Made by a program: the position numbers and the translations under genes. The notes beneath the pieces were generated by a model. The model had not been told where the DNA came from, did no database searches, and saw only the letters and a program-made list of their open reading frames with translations. A stretch of 64,000 nt of DNA from Rhizobium leguminosarum bv. trifolii WSM2297 (GTDB lineage: Bacteria; Pseudomonadota; Alphaproteobacteria; Rhizobiales; Rhizobiaceae): NCBI RefSeq assembly GCF_000271845.1, contig NZ_JH719393.1, positions 310,001 through 374,000 of the forward strand, given 5' to 3'. Shown here one piece after another: positions 1 through 8,337 of the stretch (its first letter is position 1; every line of letters begins with the position of its first letter).

Positions 1-223
1 AGGCTTTCCTCCGGCGATTATCTCCGCGGTGGATGCTTTGACACGGCGGACCGACGAGGCCGACGACGACTTTGTCAGACGTGCGGCATCAAACCCGCTG
101 GCCCTACCGGTCAAACAGGCCGACCTCGAAGATAATCTCCGTCAGGCCGAACAAGCCGGCAAGAACACGGAAAAATACCAGCGCGGCCTGGATCTCCTGC
201 GCGACATCGGCAACGGCCGCTAG
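1..223 (+). CDS. C-terminal part of an HD-domain / (p)ppGpp-hydrolase-like phosphohydrolase (5' truncated by the window edge)
   Basis: The reading frame is open from the first bases of the window to a TAG at 221-223, so the gene begins upstream. A GTG at 29 is possible but the frame already codes GFPPAIISAVDALTRR before it, so I treat that as internal. The segment ALTRR...DDFVRRAASNPLA...VKQADLEDNL resembles the end of small HD-family proteins related to the RelA/SpoT hydrolase domain, in which the K-x-x-D-L-x-D-N motif follows the HD core. The metal-binding residues lie outside the window, so activity cannot be judged. A lone metal-dependent phosphohydrolase is the most likely product. Confidence 0.6.
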   Translation, partial: GFPPAIISAVDALTRRTDEADDDFVRRAASNPLALPVKQADLEDNLRQAEQAGKNTEKYQRGLDLLRDIGNGR

Positions 224-286
224 CACCTCGTTGGCTGGTAATGGCGACCGGCGCGTCGAACGCACCACCGGGGGCGTTGGCCTATT

Positions 287-556
287 TCATGTTTTATTGG
301 CAAACCAGACGGTCGGAGTGCCGAGCACGCCTCCCTTGCTCATTGCCGCCTTCAGCTCTTCCAGCTTGCTGAAGGCTTGAGCCGCTTCCAGCGTGGCAAA
401 TTCGTGTGTAACAGTAATGTCGTTCGGATTGTCGGTAGCCCGGTAGACGGCTTCCGCCGTAACTCCATTGGCCTTTTGCACTTGATGAAACGCATCATAT
501 ATCTTGCGCCAGCTGGTATAGTCGGAGACCTCGTGCCTCACGAATAACGTCGTCAT
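287..556 (-). CDS. Small ABM/cyclase-like dimeric alpha-beta barrel protein (89 aa)
   Basis: The protein starts MTTLFVRHEVSDYTSWRKIYDAF and keeps the pattern of antibiotic-biosynthesis-monooxygenase-like single-domain ferredoxin folds: an edge strand, the helix YTSWRKIYDAF, a central HEFATLEAAQAF strand-helix and a final TPTVWF strand. Members usually form homodimeric barrels and are often annotated as monooxygenase or cyclase without proof. A purine-rich Shine-Dalgarno (GGGAGGA on the minus strand) precedes the ATG. It lies 44 bp downstream of a second protein of similar size and fold pattern, so the two are probably co-transcribed. No catalytic residue can be assigned; a role in handling a small hydrophobic compound or in stress is only a guess. 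Confidence 0.6.
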   Translation of the reverse strand: MTTLFVRHEVSDYTSWRKIYDAFHQVQKANGVTAEAVYRATDNPNDITVTHEFATLEAAQAFSKLEELKAAMSKGGVLGTPTVWFANKT

Positions 557-600
557 GTTATCCTCCCGCGTTGCATTTCCGAGTCTGGTCGAAATGTGTA

Positions 601-864
601 TTACGATTGAACCAGGAACCTCATGGTCTCGGGCAAGACGCCGTCAGTCGCCATGGCATCAGCCGCGGCCTTGGTCTGCATGAAGGCCATCAACTTTTCC
701 ATGTCTGCCACGTCCATGACCAAACCAACACGGTTGGACGTTTGAGGGTCTGTAAAGGTGCGAATATTCGTGACGCCAACGGGCTCCAATACCTGCTTGC
801 GAACAGGTGAGGCGAGCCAGTGTTTCGGGTCTTTGACATCGTGACAGATCATTATGGTCGGCAT
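601..864 (-). CDS. Small hypothetical protein, probable alpha-beta barrel (87 aa)
   Basis: The protein begins MPTIMICHDVKDPKHWLAS and has the same strand-helix-strand rhythm as its downstream neighbour: a V-x-D edge strand, a region about a ligand or cyclic intermediate (FTDPQTSNRVGLVMDV) and a long helix (MEKLMAFMQTKAAADAMATDGV) followed by a last strand. A strong GGAGGAG ribosome site lies about 5 bases before the ATG. It is the first gene of a two-gene minus-strand unit with the 287-556 gene. I do not recognise a named family; the similarity to ABM-like barrels is by pattern only. Confidence 0.5.
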   Translation of the reverse strand: MPTIMICHDVKDPKHWLASPVRKQVLEPVGVTNIRTFTDPQTSNRVGLVMDVADMEKLMAFMQTKAAADAMATDGVLPETMRFLVQS

Positions 865-1242
865 TGCATTCTCCTCCTCTCATGATCTTCAAATGAAAGC
901 GGAGTATATCACCATGTTCAGCTGGATCTCAGTCAATAATATTGGCATTGAATGAGTTATGATGGTCTGCGTTCGGAAGAAATAAATATAGTTATTTTAA
1001 GTAATCCAAAAATATTATGATGTTCTGCCGGTTTGGCCGCTCTTCATTTTCCGGCCATGGCCTTTGAGGGTCGAATTGACCTCTCGATATCGGTTGATGC
1101 ATCGATCTTACAATCGGATGCGCGCGCCGCGCATGAGATGGCAGAGGTTCTGGAATGATCGAGCGCCGACCATTTGATCTGAAGGCCTATATGCACCGCA
1201 TTGAAACAAGGCCGTGCTTTATCTGCGGCTTGGTCAGCTCCA
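865..1242. other. 378-bp gap holding gene remnants
   Basis: The first part (865-1020) is AT-rich and probably carries the promoter of the two small minus-strand genes. From 1057 to 1158 the plus strand has a 33-codon frame whose TGA overlaps the ATG at 1155 (ATGA). The frame at 1155 looks like the start of a HIT protein that stops resembling one just before the end of the DUF2264 gene. No intact gene is seen. Confidence 0.5.
1155..1240 (+). pseudogene. 5' remnant of a HIT-family protein gene
   Basis: The plus-strand frame from the ATG at 1155 reads MIERRPFDLKAYMHRIETR followed by PCFICGLVS. The PFDL-x-x-Y...RPCFIC pattern is the usual N-terminus of HIT (histidine triad nucleotide-binding) proteins, whose zinc-type Cys-x-x-Cys and later His-x-His-x-His would follow. 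Here the resemblance ends at about 1235, right where the oppositely oriented DUF2264 gene ends at 1243, and no histidine triad follows. A 33-codon frame upstream overlaps this start by ATGA, as in a coupled operon. The likely history is a deletion or insertion that removed the rest of the gene when island 1 became joined here. Confidence 0.45.
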
Positions 1243-3177
1243 TCAGAGAGCAAAGGCTGGCACACGCACGCCTCTGTCACGGAAATGCCGCTCGACCTGC
1301 TGAAGCTCCGGGCAAGCCGGCGGATTGGCGAGCGCCTCTGGCCAGTTCTCGCGGCTGGGCAGAGCCATCGCCGCGGTGACGAGCACCGTGGTTCCTGGGC
1401 CGATTTCGCCGCGCAGCTGCGGCAGCAGGGTCTTGGCGTGGATGAGGTTGACGTTCGGGATCGGGCTCATCGCATGGCCGGTTCTCGGATTGGGCGATAA
1501 GTCGATGATCGCGCTGACATCCGCCTGTCCGTACCAGACGGCCCGGCCCTCGCCCTGTTCGGATCGATCGGCATTGAAATCGGCGCGTGCGATCGCAAAG
1601 CCGCCCTCGATGGTGCTGAGGGCGCGCGGCGTGGCGATGCGGTGGATGCGGATGTGCCAGGGATTGGCGGGAAGCAGCCAGGTTTCGATGACGACATCGT
1701 TCCAGGGGCGCCAGCGCGAATAGAGCTGGTCGCCTGCTATCAGCGCCTCTTCGAGGATTTCGCGCATGCGGAAGTGGCTGCCGTCGTCGGAGAGGCCGAG
1801 CATGCCGTCGAAGCTTGCGGCGGTAAAATTCCGGTCGTCGGCTTCGATGTTGAAGGCGTAGCGGGTGGAGTAGACGAATTTCGAATATTTCTCGTTGGCG
1901 CCGCGCATCTTGTCGTGCTGCTGGCCGGAGGAGAGCACGACGACATTTCCCGGTGTGTGCATGGCGACCATACCCGCCGGTTTCAAGGCAACCGGCTCCG
2001 GGAATTCCGGCTGCGGCGCTTCCTCCGCGGCCCAGAAGGGATGATCCTCTGAAAGAGCGAGCGGCAGGAAGAATTTCAGCGCCCAATAGGGCGATCCGGG
2101 CGAATTGTAGCTCTCGCTCATCAAGAGGTTCGGATAGCAGTAGCCGATGGAGAGAATGCCGTCGCGCTCGGCAATCGGCATCGGCGACCACCAGCGGATA
2201 TGACGCATGTAATAGCCCTTGATCTCAGGCCAGGGCAGCGCCTCGACGCCGGCAAAGGCAAGCGCGCCCCAAAAGCCGCCGGCCGCAAAGCGGTAGGTCT
2301 GGCTGCGGCCGAAGGCAAGGGCAGCGCCATCGGGACCGAACCAATGGCGGATATCCCTGGCGAAGATCCGGGCGCGGTTGCGGAAGCGGTCCTTGCGTGC
2401 CTCATCGCCGTGCGCCAGCACGGTATGGATCAGGCCGTAGAAATGCATGGCGAAGGGAATGTAATGGTCGACCCGCCGCACCGGCCCATCGCGATACCAG
2501 CCTTCGCCGAGATCGAAAGCTTCCAACTCATCGAGATAGGCGAGGGTTTTCCTGTGGTCGAACGCCACACCCACGCGCTCCAGCCCGAGATCGATAAGGA
2601 CGCGGAAGAATTTCCAGTTGTTGTCGATAAATTCCAGGTCCCGCGCCGCGACAAGATAGGTGGCGACCGTCTTCCTGTCGCTATCGCTCAAAGGCTCCCA
2701 GATGTGTTCAGGCACCAGCGCCAGCGCGAAGCCGACGGCGGCAAGCTCGACGAGCCGCTGGTTGCGGTCGGCGAGATCGCCCCAATATTCGGGATGAGTG
2801 GGATTGGTGCCATTTGCGAGCCCGCGCCGGTAGAGATCCCAATGCGGGAAATGGCCCCCGCCGGCGGCAAGCGGAACGATGCCCCAGAGCGGTCGCGCAA
2901 ATCCCTCCAGGTCCGCAGCCGCCCTGTCGAAGATCGCGCCGGTGGCACCAAGGCGCACGCGGGCGCCGCCTTCGGAAAAATATGGCAGCAGTGGCTCGAA
3001 GAGGTCGATGACAGCCTTGGCGAGGTCGTCGCGTGTCTTCAGGGGATTGCCGAAAAGCGGATTGGCCCTTGCGGGATCATAGATCATCGTCAGCTCGAAA
3101 TTTCTCAAAACAGATTGGCCGCGGGCCAGATGCTGGTCCGCGGCCACCGGCATCTTGTGAGGCTTACTTGATGGCAT
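1243..3177 (-). CDS. DUF2264 family protein, probable polysaccharide-processing enzyme (644 aa)
   Basis: The N-terminal about 380 residues match DUF2264 by features such as NPLFGNPLKTRDDL, the glycine-rich PLAAGGGHFPHWDLYRRGLANGTNPTHPEYWG and the NNWKFFRVLIDLGL segment; this region is expected to be an (alpha/alpha) toroid, with a beta-rich C-terminal half. The family's biochemistry is not firmly established. There is no signal peptide, so it works in the cytoplasm. Its ATG overlaps the last bases of the upstream binding-protein gene (3164), making it the last gene of the 9314-to-1243 operon. Operon partners GH88 and a YesL-like protein and the divergent heparinase-like gene point to breakdown of uronic-acid-containing oligosaccharides. 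An ATG at 3153 is an alternative start. Confidence 0.8.
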   Translation of the reverse strand: MPSSKPHKMPVAADQHLARGQSVLRNFELTMIYDPARANPLFGNPLKTRDDLAKAVIDLFEPLLPYFSEGGARVRLGATGAIFDRAAADLEGFARPLWGIVPLAAGGGHFPHWDLYRRGLANGTNPTHPEYWGDLADRNQRLVELAAVGFALALVPEHIWEPLSDSDRKTVATYLVAARDLEFIDNNWKFFRVLIDLGLERVGVAFDHRKTLAYLDELEAFDLGEGWYRDGPVRRVDHYIPFAMHFYGLIHTVLAHGDEARKDRFRNRARIFARDIRHWFGPDGAALAFGRSQTYRFAAGGFWGALAFAGVEALPWPEIKGYYMRHIRWWSPMPIAERDGILSIGYCYPNLLMSESYNSPGSPYWALKFFLPLALSEDHPFWAAEEAPQPEFPEPVALKPAGMVAMHTPGNVVVLSSGQQHDKMRGANEKYSKFVYSTRYAFNIEADDRNFTAASFDGMLGLSDDGSHFRMREILEEALIAGDQLYSRWRPWNDVVIETWLLPANPWHIRIHRIATPRALSTIEGGFAIARADFNADRSEQGEGRAVWYGQADVSAIIDLSPNPRTGHAMSPIPNVNLIHAKTLLPQLRGEIGPGTTVLVTAAMALPSRENWPEALANPPACPELQQVERHFRDRGVRVPAFAL

Positions 3178-4438
3178 TCACGCCTTCGGTCATTTCCTTC
3201 AATCCGTCGTCGATTGAGGTGTTGTCGGTCATCATCGCGTCATGGACGCGGTTGAGCACGACCTCGATCTTGGCGGCGTTCGGATTGACCGCCATTTCCA
3301 GATAGGCCTTCGACGGTGTCAGCGCCTCCTTGCTGGCCGCGTCTGCAGGGAAGCCGGGTGTTGCCGCGATCTTTGCGCTGACATCAGCCGTCTTGAGCGC
3401 CGGGAAGGTGCCGGTCGATGCGATGACGGCAGCGCCCTCCGGACCGGTGACGAACTTGATGAAGTCGAGGGCAGCATCTTTGTGCTCGGAATTGGCGTTG
3501 ACGGCGAGGCCCGAGATCTGCGCAGCCGTCGTGCCGGCTGCAACGCCGTCCGGATGCGGGAATTTCACGATGCCCCAGTTCTTGCTCTTCGATTCACCCG
3601 ATTTCACCTTGGCGATCTGAGTGCCGACGAACCAGGTGCCCATCGGCAGCATCCCGATCGTGCCATTGAAGAACAGCGCCGAATAATGCGTGTTCGACGT
3701 TTTCAGGAAGGCATAGGAGGGAATGGCGCCATCCTTCTGCAGGGTGAGCGCCCGCTCGTACCAAGGCTTGAGGAAGGCATAGTCGCCATCGACGAGCGTG
3801 TGTTTTCCATCGAGGATGCCGGGCAGCTGGACGGTCGACCGCCAGGTATGCAGCAGCGCGCCATAGGTCTTGTTGGTACCCATGCCGCCCGTGAGCTTCT
3901 CGGCGGTTGCGTCGAATTGCGCCCAGGTCATGTCATTGGTGGGGTAGGGGACGCCTGATTTATCGAAGATGTCCTTGTTGTAATAGACGATCCAGAAGTC
4001 GGAGCGGAACGGCAGGGAATAGATCTTGCCGTCGATGGTCAGTTCCTCGATCAGGCCGCCATAGGGCGCCGGGTCGATCTTCTGATCCTTCACAAAGCCG
4101 CTCAGATCGGCGATATTGCCGGCGCGCACCAGATTGGTATAGCCCGGCACGTCCTTGACGGTGACGATGTCGATGTCTTTCGAGCCGCCGGTCAGCTGTG
4201 TCGAAATCATCTGCTGATAGTCCTGCGAGCCGAGGTCCATCGGCTCGAACTTCACGTTCGGATGCTTGGCCTGATAGGCCTCGATCAGCGGCTTGTAATA
4301 GGCTGTTTTGTCCCAGTCCCACAAAGCCCATTTGAGCGTCACGGCGTCTTGGGCAAGTGCTGCGCCGGCCGTCGTTGCTGCCAGCGTGAAACCCGCCACG
4401 GCAAGTTTCACCGTCCTCCCGAATTTATCCAGATACAT
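3164..4438 (-). CDS. Extracellular solute-binding protein, family 1, carbohydrate ABC transporter (424 aa)
   Basis: The N-terminus is a Sec signal peptide (positively charged MYLDKFGRTVK, hydrophobic core AVAGFTLAATTAGAA, cleavage after ALA near residue 29). The mature part shows family 1 sugar-binding features: ALWDWDKTAYYKPLIEAYQAKHPNVKF, IVTVKDVPGYTNLV and the GPEGAAVIASTGTFPAL segment near the C-terminus. It delivers an oligosaccharide to the MalFG-type permeases encoded upstream in the same operon (9314-7501). GGAAGGAGAA precedes the ATG by a good spacing. The DUF2264 gene begins inside its last codons. The substrate is inferred from neighbours (unsaturated uronide-type oligosaccharides). 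Confidence 0.9.
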   Translation of the reverse strand: MYLDKFGRTVKLAVAGFTLAATTAGAALAQDAVTLKWALWDWDKTAYYKPLIEAYQAKHPNVKFEPMDLGSQDYQQMISTQLTGGSKDIDIVTVKDVPGYTNLVRAGNIADLSGFVKDQKIDPAPYGGLIEELTIDGKIYSLPFRSDFWIVYYNKDIFDKSGVPYPTNDMTWAQFDATAEKLTGGMGTNKTYGALLHTWRSTVQLPGILDGKHTLVDGDYAFLKPWYERALTLQKDGAIPSYAFLKTSNTHYSALFFNGTIGMLPMGTWFVGTQIAKVKSGESKSKNWGIVKFPHPDGVAAGTTAAQISGLAVNANSEHKDAALDFIKFVTGPEGAAVIASTGTFPALKTADVSAKIAATPGFPADAASKEALTPSKAYLEMAVNPNAAKIEVVLNRVHDAMMTDNTSIDDGLKEMTEGVNAIK

Positions 4439-4467
4439 TCCTGTTCTCCTTCCCTGGATCAGTTATT

Positions 4468-5181
4468 TTATGAAGCGCTTCGTGCATGCGGTTTACGGTG
4501 CGGCGGCAGGTCCAGAACCATGACCGCTGCCCGATGGACGCCGAATGCGACGGCGAACATTCCGAGTGAAAAATTGAAGGTTGCCGGCATGAACGCCGAC
4601 ACCGGATAGAAGAGAATGTGCGCCAGCCACAGCCCGGCGTTGAAGGCAAGTGCAGCAAGCGCCGGGAGCGGGCGGGCAAGCGATGCGAGCGCAGCCAGGC
4701 GGAGGAGCCGCAGTGCCGGCAGGTCGCGCATCATCATTAGAACGACGAGGTGGCAGGCGAGCACGGCGACGAAAGCGGTGGCGACAAGGGCGATCGTCAG
4801 TGGTGCGGCGAACATCAAATTGTCCCGCGCGCCGGCGGCATAGGTCAGGATCGCCTGGATACAGATGGCGAGCGCTCCCGCCAGCGCCAGGCCCCAAGCA
4901 GTGGCGCGCCAGAAATAGCGGAGAAAGCCTTCCGTGAAATCGCGCAGCAGATAGGTGTTGCGATCTTCCACCAATTCCACGGAGACGCGGGCCATGGCGA
5001 CGAGTGCTGCCGGCAACGTCACGACGAAGAGCGAAGCCAGGATGAACAGGATGTTGAGCTTGACCATCTCCCACCATTCGCGGACGAGGATCTCGGTAAA
5101 CAGGGCAAGGCCGGTCTTTGCAGGCGCATCCTTTGCGATGCCCGGCCCCTCCTTCGTCCACATGTCCCGCAACCACTGCAT
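4468..5181 (-). CDS. YesL-like DUF624 membrane protein (237 aa)
   Basis: The protein has a cytoplasmic amphipathic N-terminus and about five to six predicted membrane helices: MVKLNILFILASLFVVTLPAAL, WGLALAGALAICIQAIL, APLTIALVATAFVAVLACHLVVLMM, and two more near the C-terminus. The order N-terminal EILVREWWEMVKLN... then LRDFTEGFLRYFWRAT is typical of DUF624/YesL proteins, which are regularly found inside pectin and acidic-polysaccharide transporter operons and whose function is unknown. It lies between the ATPase and the binding protein in the same operon. I infer an accessory transport or regulatory role; nothing in the sequence proves it. Confidence 0.8.
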   Translation of the reverse strand: MQWLRDMWTKEGPGIAKDAPAKTGLALFTEILVREWWEMVKLNILFILASLFVVTLPAALVAMARVSVELVEDRNTYLLRDFTEGFLRYFWRATAWGLALAGALAICIQAILTYAAGARDNLMFAAPLTIALVATAFVAVLACHLVVLMMMRDLPALRLLRLAALASLARPLPALAALAFNAGLWLAHILFYPVSAFMPATFNFSLGMFAVAFGVHRAAVMVLDLPPHRKPHARSAS

Positions 5182-5199
5182 GGTCGTTTCCCCAGGCGC

Positions 5200-6309
5200 T
5201 CAGTATAGAATCGAGCGTTCCGTTTCCTTGTCGAACAACTGCGCATTGCTCATGTCGGCGGTGAGCGTCGCTTCCTCGCCGATATCGGGCCGGAAGCGCG
5301 GCGACACACGGGCGATGAGATTGCGCCCGCCGGCCACCATGTTCAGATGCACTTCCGAGCCCATCGGTTCGGCAAGCTCTACCACCGCCTTCAGCGGCGC
5401 CAGGTTCTCGGGTGGGATGTCGGCCGGCGGCAGTTCGTGGAAATTCTCCGGACGGATGCCGAGCACCAGTTCGCGCCCCTCATAGGGTGCGATCCTGCTC
5501 TTGTCGAAATGATCGGGCAGCGGCAGCTCCCGGCCGTCGAAGACGGCGACGTAGCCGTCGCCGCGGCGGTGAATGGTCGATGGCAGCATGTTCATCTGCG
5601 GCGCGCCGATGAAGCCGGCGACGAACATGTTGACGGGGCGGTCGTAGAGGTTCTGCGGCGTATCGACCTGCTGGATGTGGCCGTCCTTCATGACGACGAT
5701 CCGGTCCGCCATGGTCATGGCCTCCACCTGGTCATGGGTGACGTAGATGAAGGTGGCGTTGAGGCGCTTATGCAGCTTGGTGATTTCGCTGCGCATCGTG
5801 CCGCGCAGCTTGGCATCGAGATTGGAAAGCGGCTCGTCGAGAAGGAAGACGGCCGGATTGCGAACCATGGCACGGCCGAGCGCGACGCGCTGGCGCTGGC
5901 CGCCCGAAAGCGCCTTCGGCTTGCGGTTCAAGAGATGGGTGATGTCGAGGATCTTGGCAGCATCCTGCACCTGGGCATCGATGAAGTCACGCGACACCTT
6001 TCTGAGCTGCAGGCCGAAGGCCATGTTCTTGTAGACGGTCATATGCGGATAGAGCGCATAGTTCTGGAAGACCATGGCGATATCCCGATCCTTGGAGGGG
6101 ACATCGTTCATGACATCGCCGCCGATCTTGAGCTCGCCGCCGGAGATTTCCTCGAGACCGGCAATCATCCTGAGCGTCGTCGATTTTCCGCAGCCGGAGG
6201 GGCCGACCAGGATGATGAATTCCTTATCGGCGATCTCAAGGTCGATATCGTGGACGACGGTGAGCGCGCCGTAGGATTTGTTCAGCTCTTTAAGCGAAAT
6301 GCTGGCCAT
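5200..6309 (-). CDS. Sugar ABC transporter ATP-binding protein, UgpC/MsmX type (369 aa)
   Basis: Walker A GPSGCGKST lies near residue 37, the signature LSGGQRQRV near residue 134, Walker B VFLLDEPLSNLD follows and the switch His is in YVTHDQVEAMT. The C-terminal third has the regulatory TOBE-type domain of MalK/UgpC proteins (GIRPENF and later). It energises the permease pair of island 1. The gene lies 15 bp after the GH88 gene in the minus-strand operon. Because island 2 has permeases but no ATPase, this protein or the one at 35985 may also serve that system (inference). Confidence 0.93.
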   Translation of the reverse strand: MASISLKELNKSYGALTVVHDIDLEIADKEFIILVGPSGCGKSTTLRMIAGLEEISGGELKIGGDVMNDVPSKDRDIAMVFQNYALYPHMTVYKNMAFGLQLRKVSRDFIDAQVQDAAKILDITHLLNRKPKALSGGQRQRVALGRAMVRNPAVFLLDEPLSNLDAKLRGTMRSEITKLHKRLNATFIYVTHDQVEAMTMADRIVVMKDGHIQQVDTPQNLYDRPVNMFVAGFIGAPQMNMLPSTIHRRGDGYVAVFDGRELPLPDHFDKSRIAPYEGRELVLGIRPENFHELPPADIPPENLAPLKAVVELAEPMGSEVHLNMVAGGRNLIARVSPRFRPDIGEEATLTADMSNAQLFDKETERSILY

Positions 6310-6324
6310 CGGGTTCTCCTGAGG

Positions 6325-7497
6325 TCACCAATAGGAAGACCAGCGACGCGAAAGGCGCGTCAAAGCTTCCATGTAATAATAGTCTCCCCAGGAGACGCAT
6401 TCATCGACGCCCTCGCCGCGGCAGGTGTTGAACGGCGATTTCTTCGAATAGGTGGCATGCAGCACCAGACCGTTGGAAACAGTGGGATCCTTGACCGCAT
6501 AGTGGTCGGCCAGGCTCTTGATCATGCGGCGCGCCAGCGTGCGGTAACGCTCAGCTTGTTCGACTTCGACGAGTTCGGCCATTTCAAGCAGGCCGCAGGC
6601 GGTGATCGACGCCGACGAACTGTCGCGCGGCTCGCCGTCGCCGTCGGAAAAGACCAGATCCCAATAGGGCACCATGTCGGCCGGCAGCCGGTTGAGATAG
6701 AAGGCAAGCAGCCGCTCGAAGGTCTGGCGATATTCCTCGATCCGCTCGTAACGATAGGAGAGCGCCATGCCGGAGATTGCCCAGGCCTGTCCACGCGCCC
6801 AGGCGCTGTCGTCCCTGTAGCCCTGTTTGGTGGCGCCGCGCACCGGAGCGCCGGTCACCGGGTCCATGTAGAAGGTGTGATAGGTGGAATCATCCGGCCG
6901 CACCGAGTTGGCAAGCGTCGTGCGGGCGTGGATAAGCGCGATTTCACGGTATTTCGGATCGCCGGTCTCACGGCTTGCCCAGTAGAGCAGCGGCAGGTTC
7001 AGCAGGCAATCGATGATGTAGCGGTATTCTTCCGCCTTGCCCTTGCGGCCCCAGGCCTGGATGAACTGGCCGATCGGCTGGAAACGCTCGATCAACTGGT
7101 CGGCGGCCAGGATAGCGGCTCTGCGGCCATCCTCGTCGCCAACGAGCTTCCAGGCGGCGATGCAGGAGGGCGAATAGAGAAACCCCATATCGTGATGATC
7201 GGTTTCGATGCGATTGACGATCCGATGCAGGAACGATTGCACCTGGATCTGTGCCGCCTCCCGGAAAGCCGCGTCGCCGCTGTGTTCGAATGCGAGCCAC
7301 AGCTCGCCCGGCCAGAAGCCCGCGGTCCACTGGTCGTTCGCCACGGGGGGATAGAAATTCTTGACGCTCGAATGGTTTTGCGAGGCATGGGTGAACTCAG
7401 GCAGATTGCGCCTGACCTGCTCGACGGCAATATCGAGCGCGGTGTTCACTTCCTCGTCGGTAATCGGCTGGGGGGCAACGGAGGAAACGGCGTTCAT
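6325..7497 (-). CDS. Glycoside hydrolase family 88, unsaturated glucuronyl hydrolase-like (390 aa)
   Basis: GH88 enzymes hydrate the C4-C5 double bond of unsaturated uronosyl residues left by polysaccharide lyases. The sequence keeps the (alpha/alpha)6 landmarks: the aromatic NDQWTAGFWPGELW near residue 55, the first catalytic-type Asp in HHDMGFLYS (Asp103), the second in IIDCLLNLPLLYWA (Asp163) and DDSAWARGQAWAI. The C-terminal CVSWGDYYYMEALTR is the usual family end. There is no signal peptide, so it acts in the cytoplasm on imported oligosaccharides. The start lies 3 bp after the permease stop. Partnership with the heparinase-like lyase at 9539 fits: lyase makes the unsaturated end, GH88 removes it. 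Confidence 0.9.
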   Translation of the reverse strand: MNAVSSVAPQPITDEEVNTALDIAVEQVRRNLPEFTHASQNHSSVKNFYPPVANDQWTAGFWPGELWLAFEHSGDAAFREAAQIQVQSFLHRIVNRIETDHHDMGFLYSPSCIAAWKLVGDEDGRRAAILAADQLIERFQPIGQFIQAWGRKGKAEEYRYIIDCLLNLPLLYWASRETGDPKYREIALIHARTTLANSVRPDDSTYHTFYMDPVTGAPVRGATKQGYRDDSAWARGQAWAISGMALSYRYERIEEYRQTFERLLAFYLNRLPADMVPYWDLVFSDGDGEPRDSSSASITACGLLEMAELVEVEQAERYRTLARRMIKSLADHYAVKDPTVSNGLVLHATYSKKSPFNTCRGEGVDECVSWGDYYYMEALTRLSRRWSSYW

Positions 7498-7500
7498 GGC

Positions 7501-8337
7501 TTAACCCTTCAATCCGGTCGAGGCGATGCCCTCGACGAAGAAGCGCTGCAGAACAAGGAAGACGATGAGGACCGGAATGAGCGCGACGACGGAAGCCGCC
7601 ATGATCAGCCCGTATTCGGCCGAATATTGCGAGATGAACATGCGCAGGCCGATCTGCACGGTCTTCAGCTCGGTCTTGGTGAGATAGATCATCGGCCCGA
7701 GAAAATCGTTCCAGGTGGTGACGAAGGTGAAGATCGTCAGTGTCGAGAGCGCGGGCTTCGACAGCGGCAGCATGATGCGCGCCCAGATCTGATACTCGTT
7801 CATGCCGTCGATGCGGGCCGCCTCGCAAAGCTCGGTCGGGATCGACATGTAGAACTGCCGCATCAGGAAGACGCCGAAGGCGGTGAAGGCCTGCAGGCAG
7901 ATCAGTGCCAGATGCGTGTTGTTCAGGCCGAATTCGCGCATCAGCAGGAACTGCGGCACCATATAAACCTGCCAGGGCATGGCGATGGTGGCGATATAGC
8001 CGAGGAACAGCGTATTTTTGTAAGGGAAATTCAGCTTCGCGAAGGCGTAGGCGGCAAAGCTGGAGGTCAGAAGCTGCAGCAGCGTGACGATGATCGTCAG
8101 TTTCGACGTATTGTAGATGAAGAGGGCGAGCGGGATCTTCGTCCAGATATCCACGTAGTTCTGCCATTGCGGCTCGGCCGGTATCCACTCGATCGGAAAG
8201 GCGAAGACGTCGCGGCTGAGCTTCAGCGATGCCGAGAGCATCCAGGCGAATGGCATCAGCATGATGAGCGTGACGGCGATGACGATGGCATAAATCGCGA
8301 TCGTCCCGGTCGTCACTTTGCGTCCGGCGATCCTCAT
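7501..8337 (-). CDS. Carbohydrate ABC transporter permease, MalG type (278 aa)
   Basis: Six membrane helices are visible, beginning IAIYAIVIAVTLIMLMPFAWML. The cytoplasmic EAA loop is EAARIDGMNEYQIWARIMLP, the coupling segment to the ATPase. The C-terminus FFVEGIASTGLKG is the standard MalG-family ending. Its ATG overlaps the stop of the MalF-type gene (ATGA, 8334-8337), so the two are translationally coupled. It forms the inner-membrane channel of island 1. Confidence 0.93.
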   Translation of the reverse strand: MRIAGRKVTTGTIAIYAIVIAVTLIMLMPFAWMLSASLKLSRDVFAFPIEWIPAEPQWQNYVDIWTKIPLALFIYNTSKLTIIVTLLQLLTSSFAAYAFAKLNFPYKNTLFLGYIATIAMPWQVYMVPQFLLMREFGLNNTHLALICLQAFTAFGVFLMRQFYMSIPTELCEAARIDGMNEYQIWARIMLPLSKPALSTLTIFTFVTTWNDFLGPMIYLTKTELKTVQIGLRMFISQYSAEYGLIMAASVVALIPVLIVFLVLQRFFVEGIASTGLKG

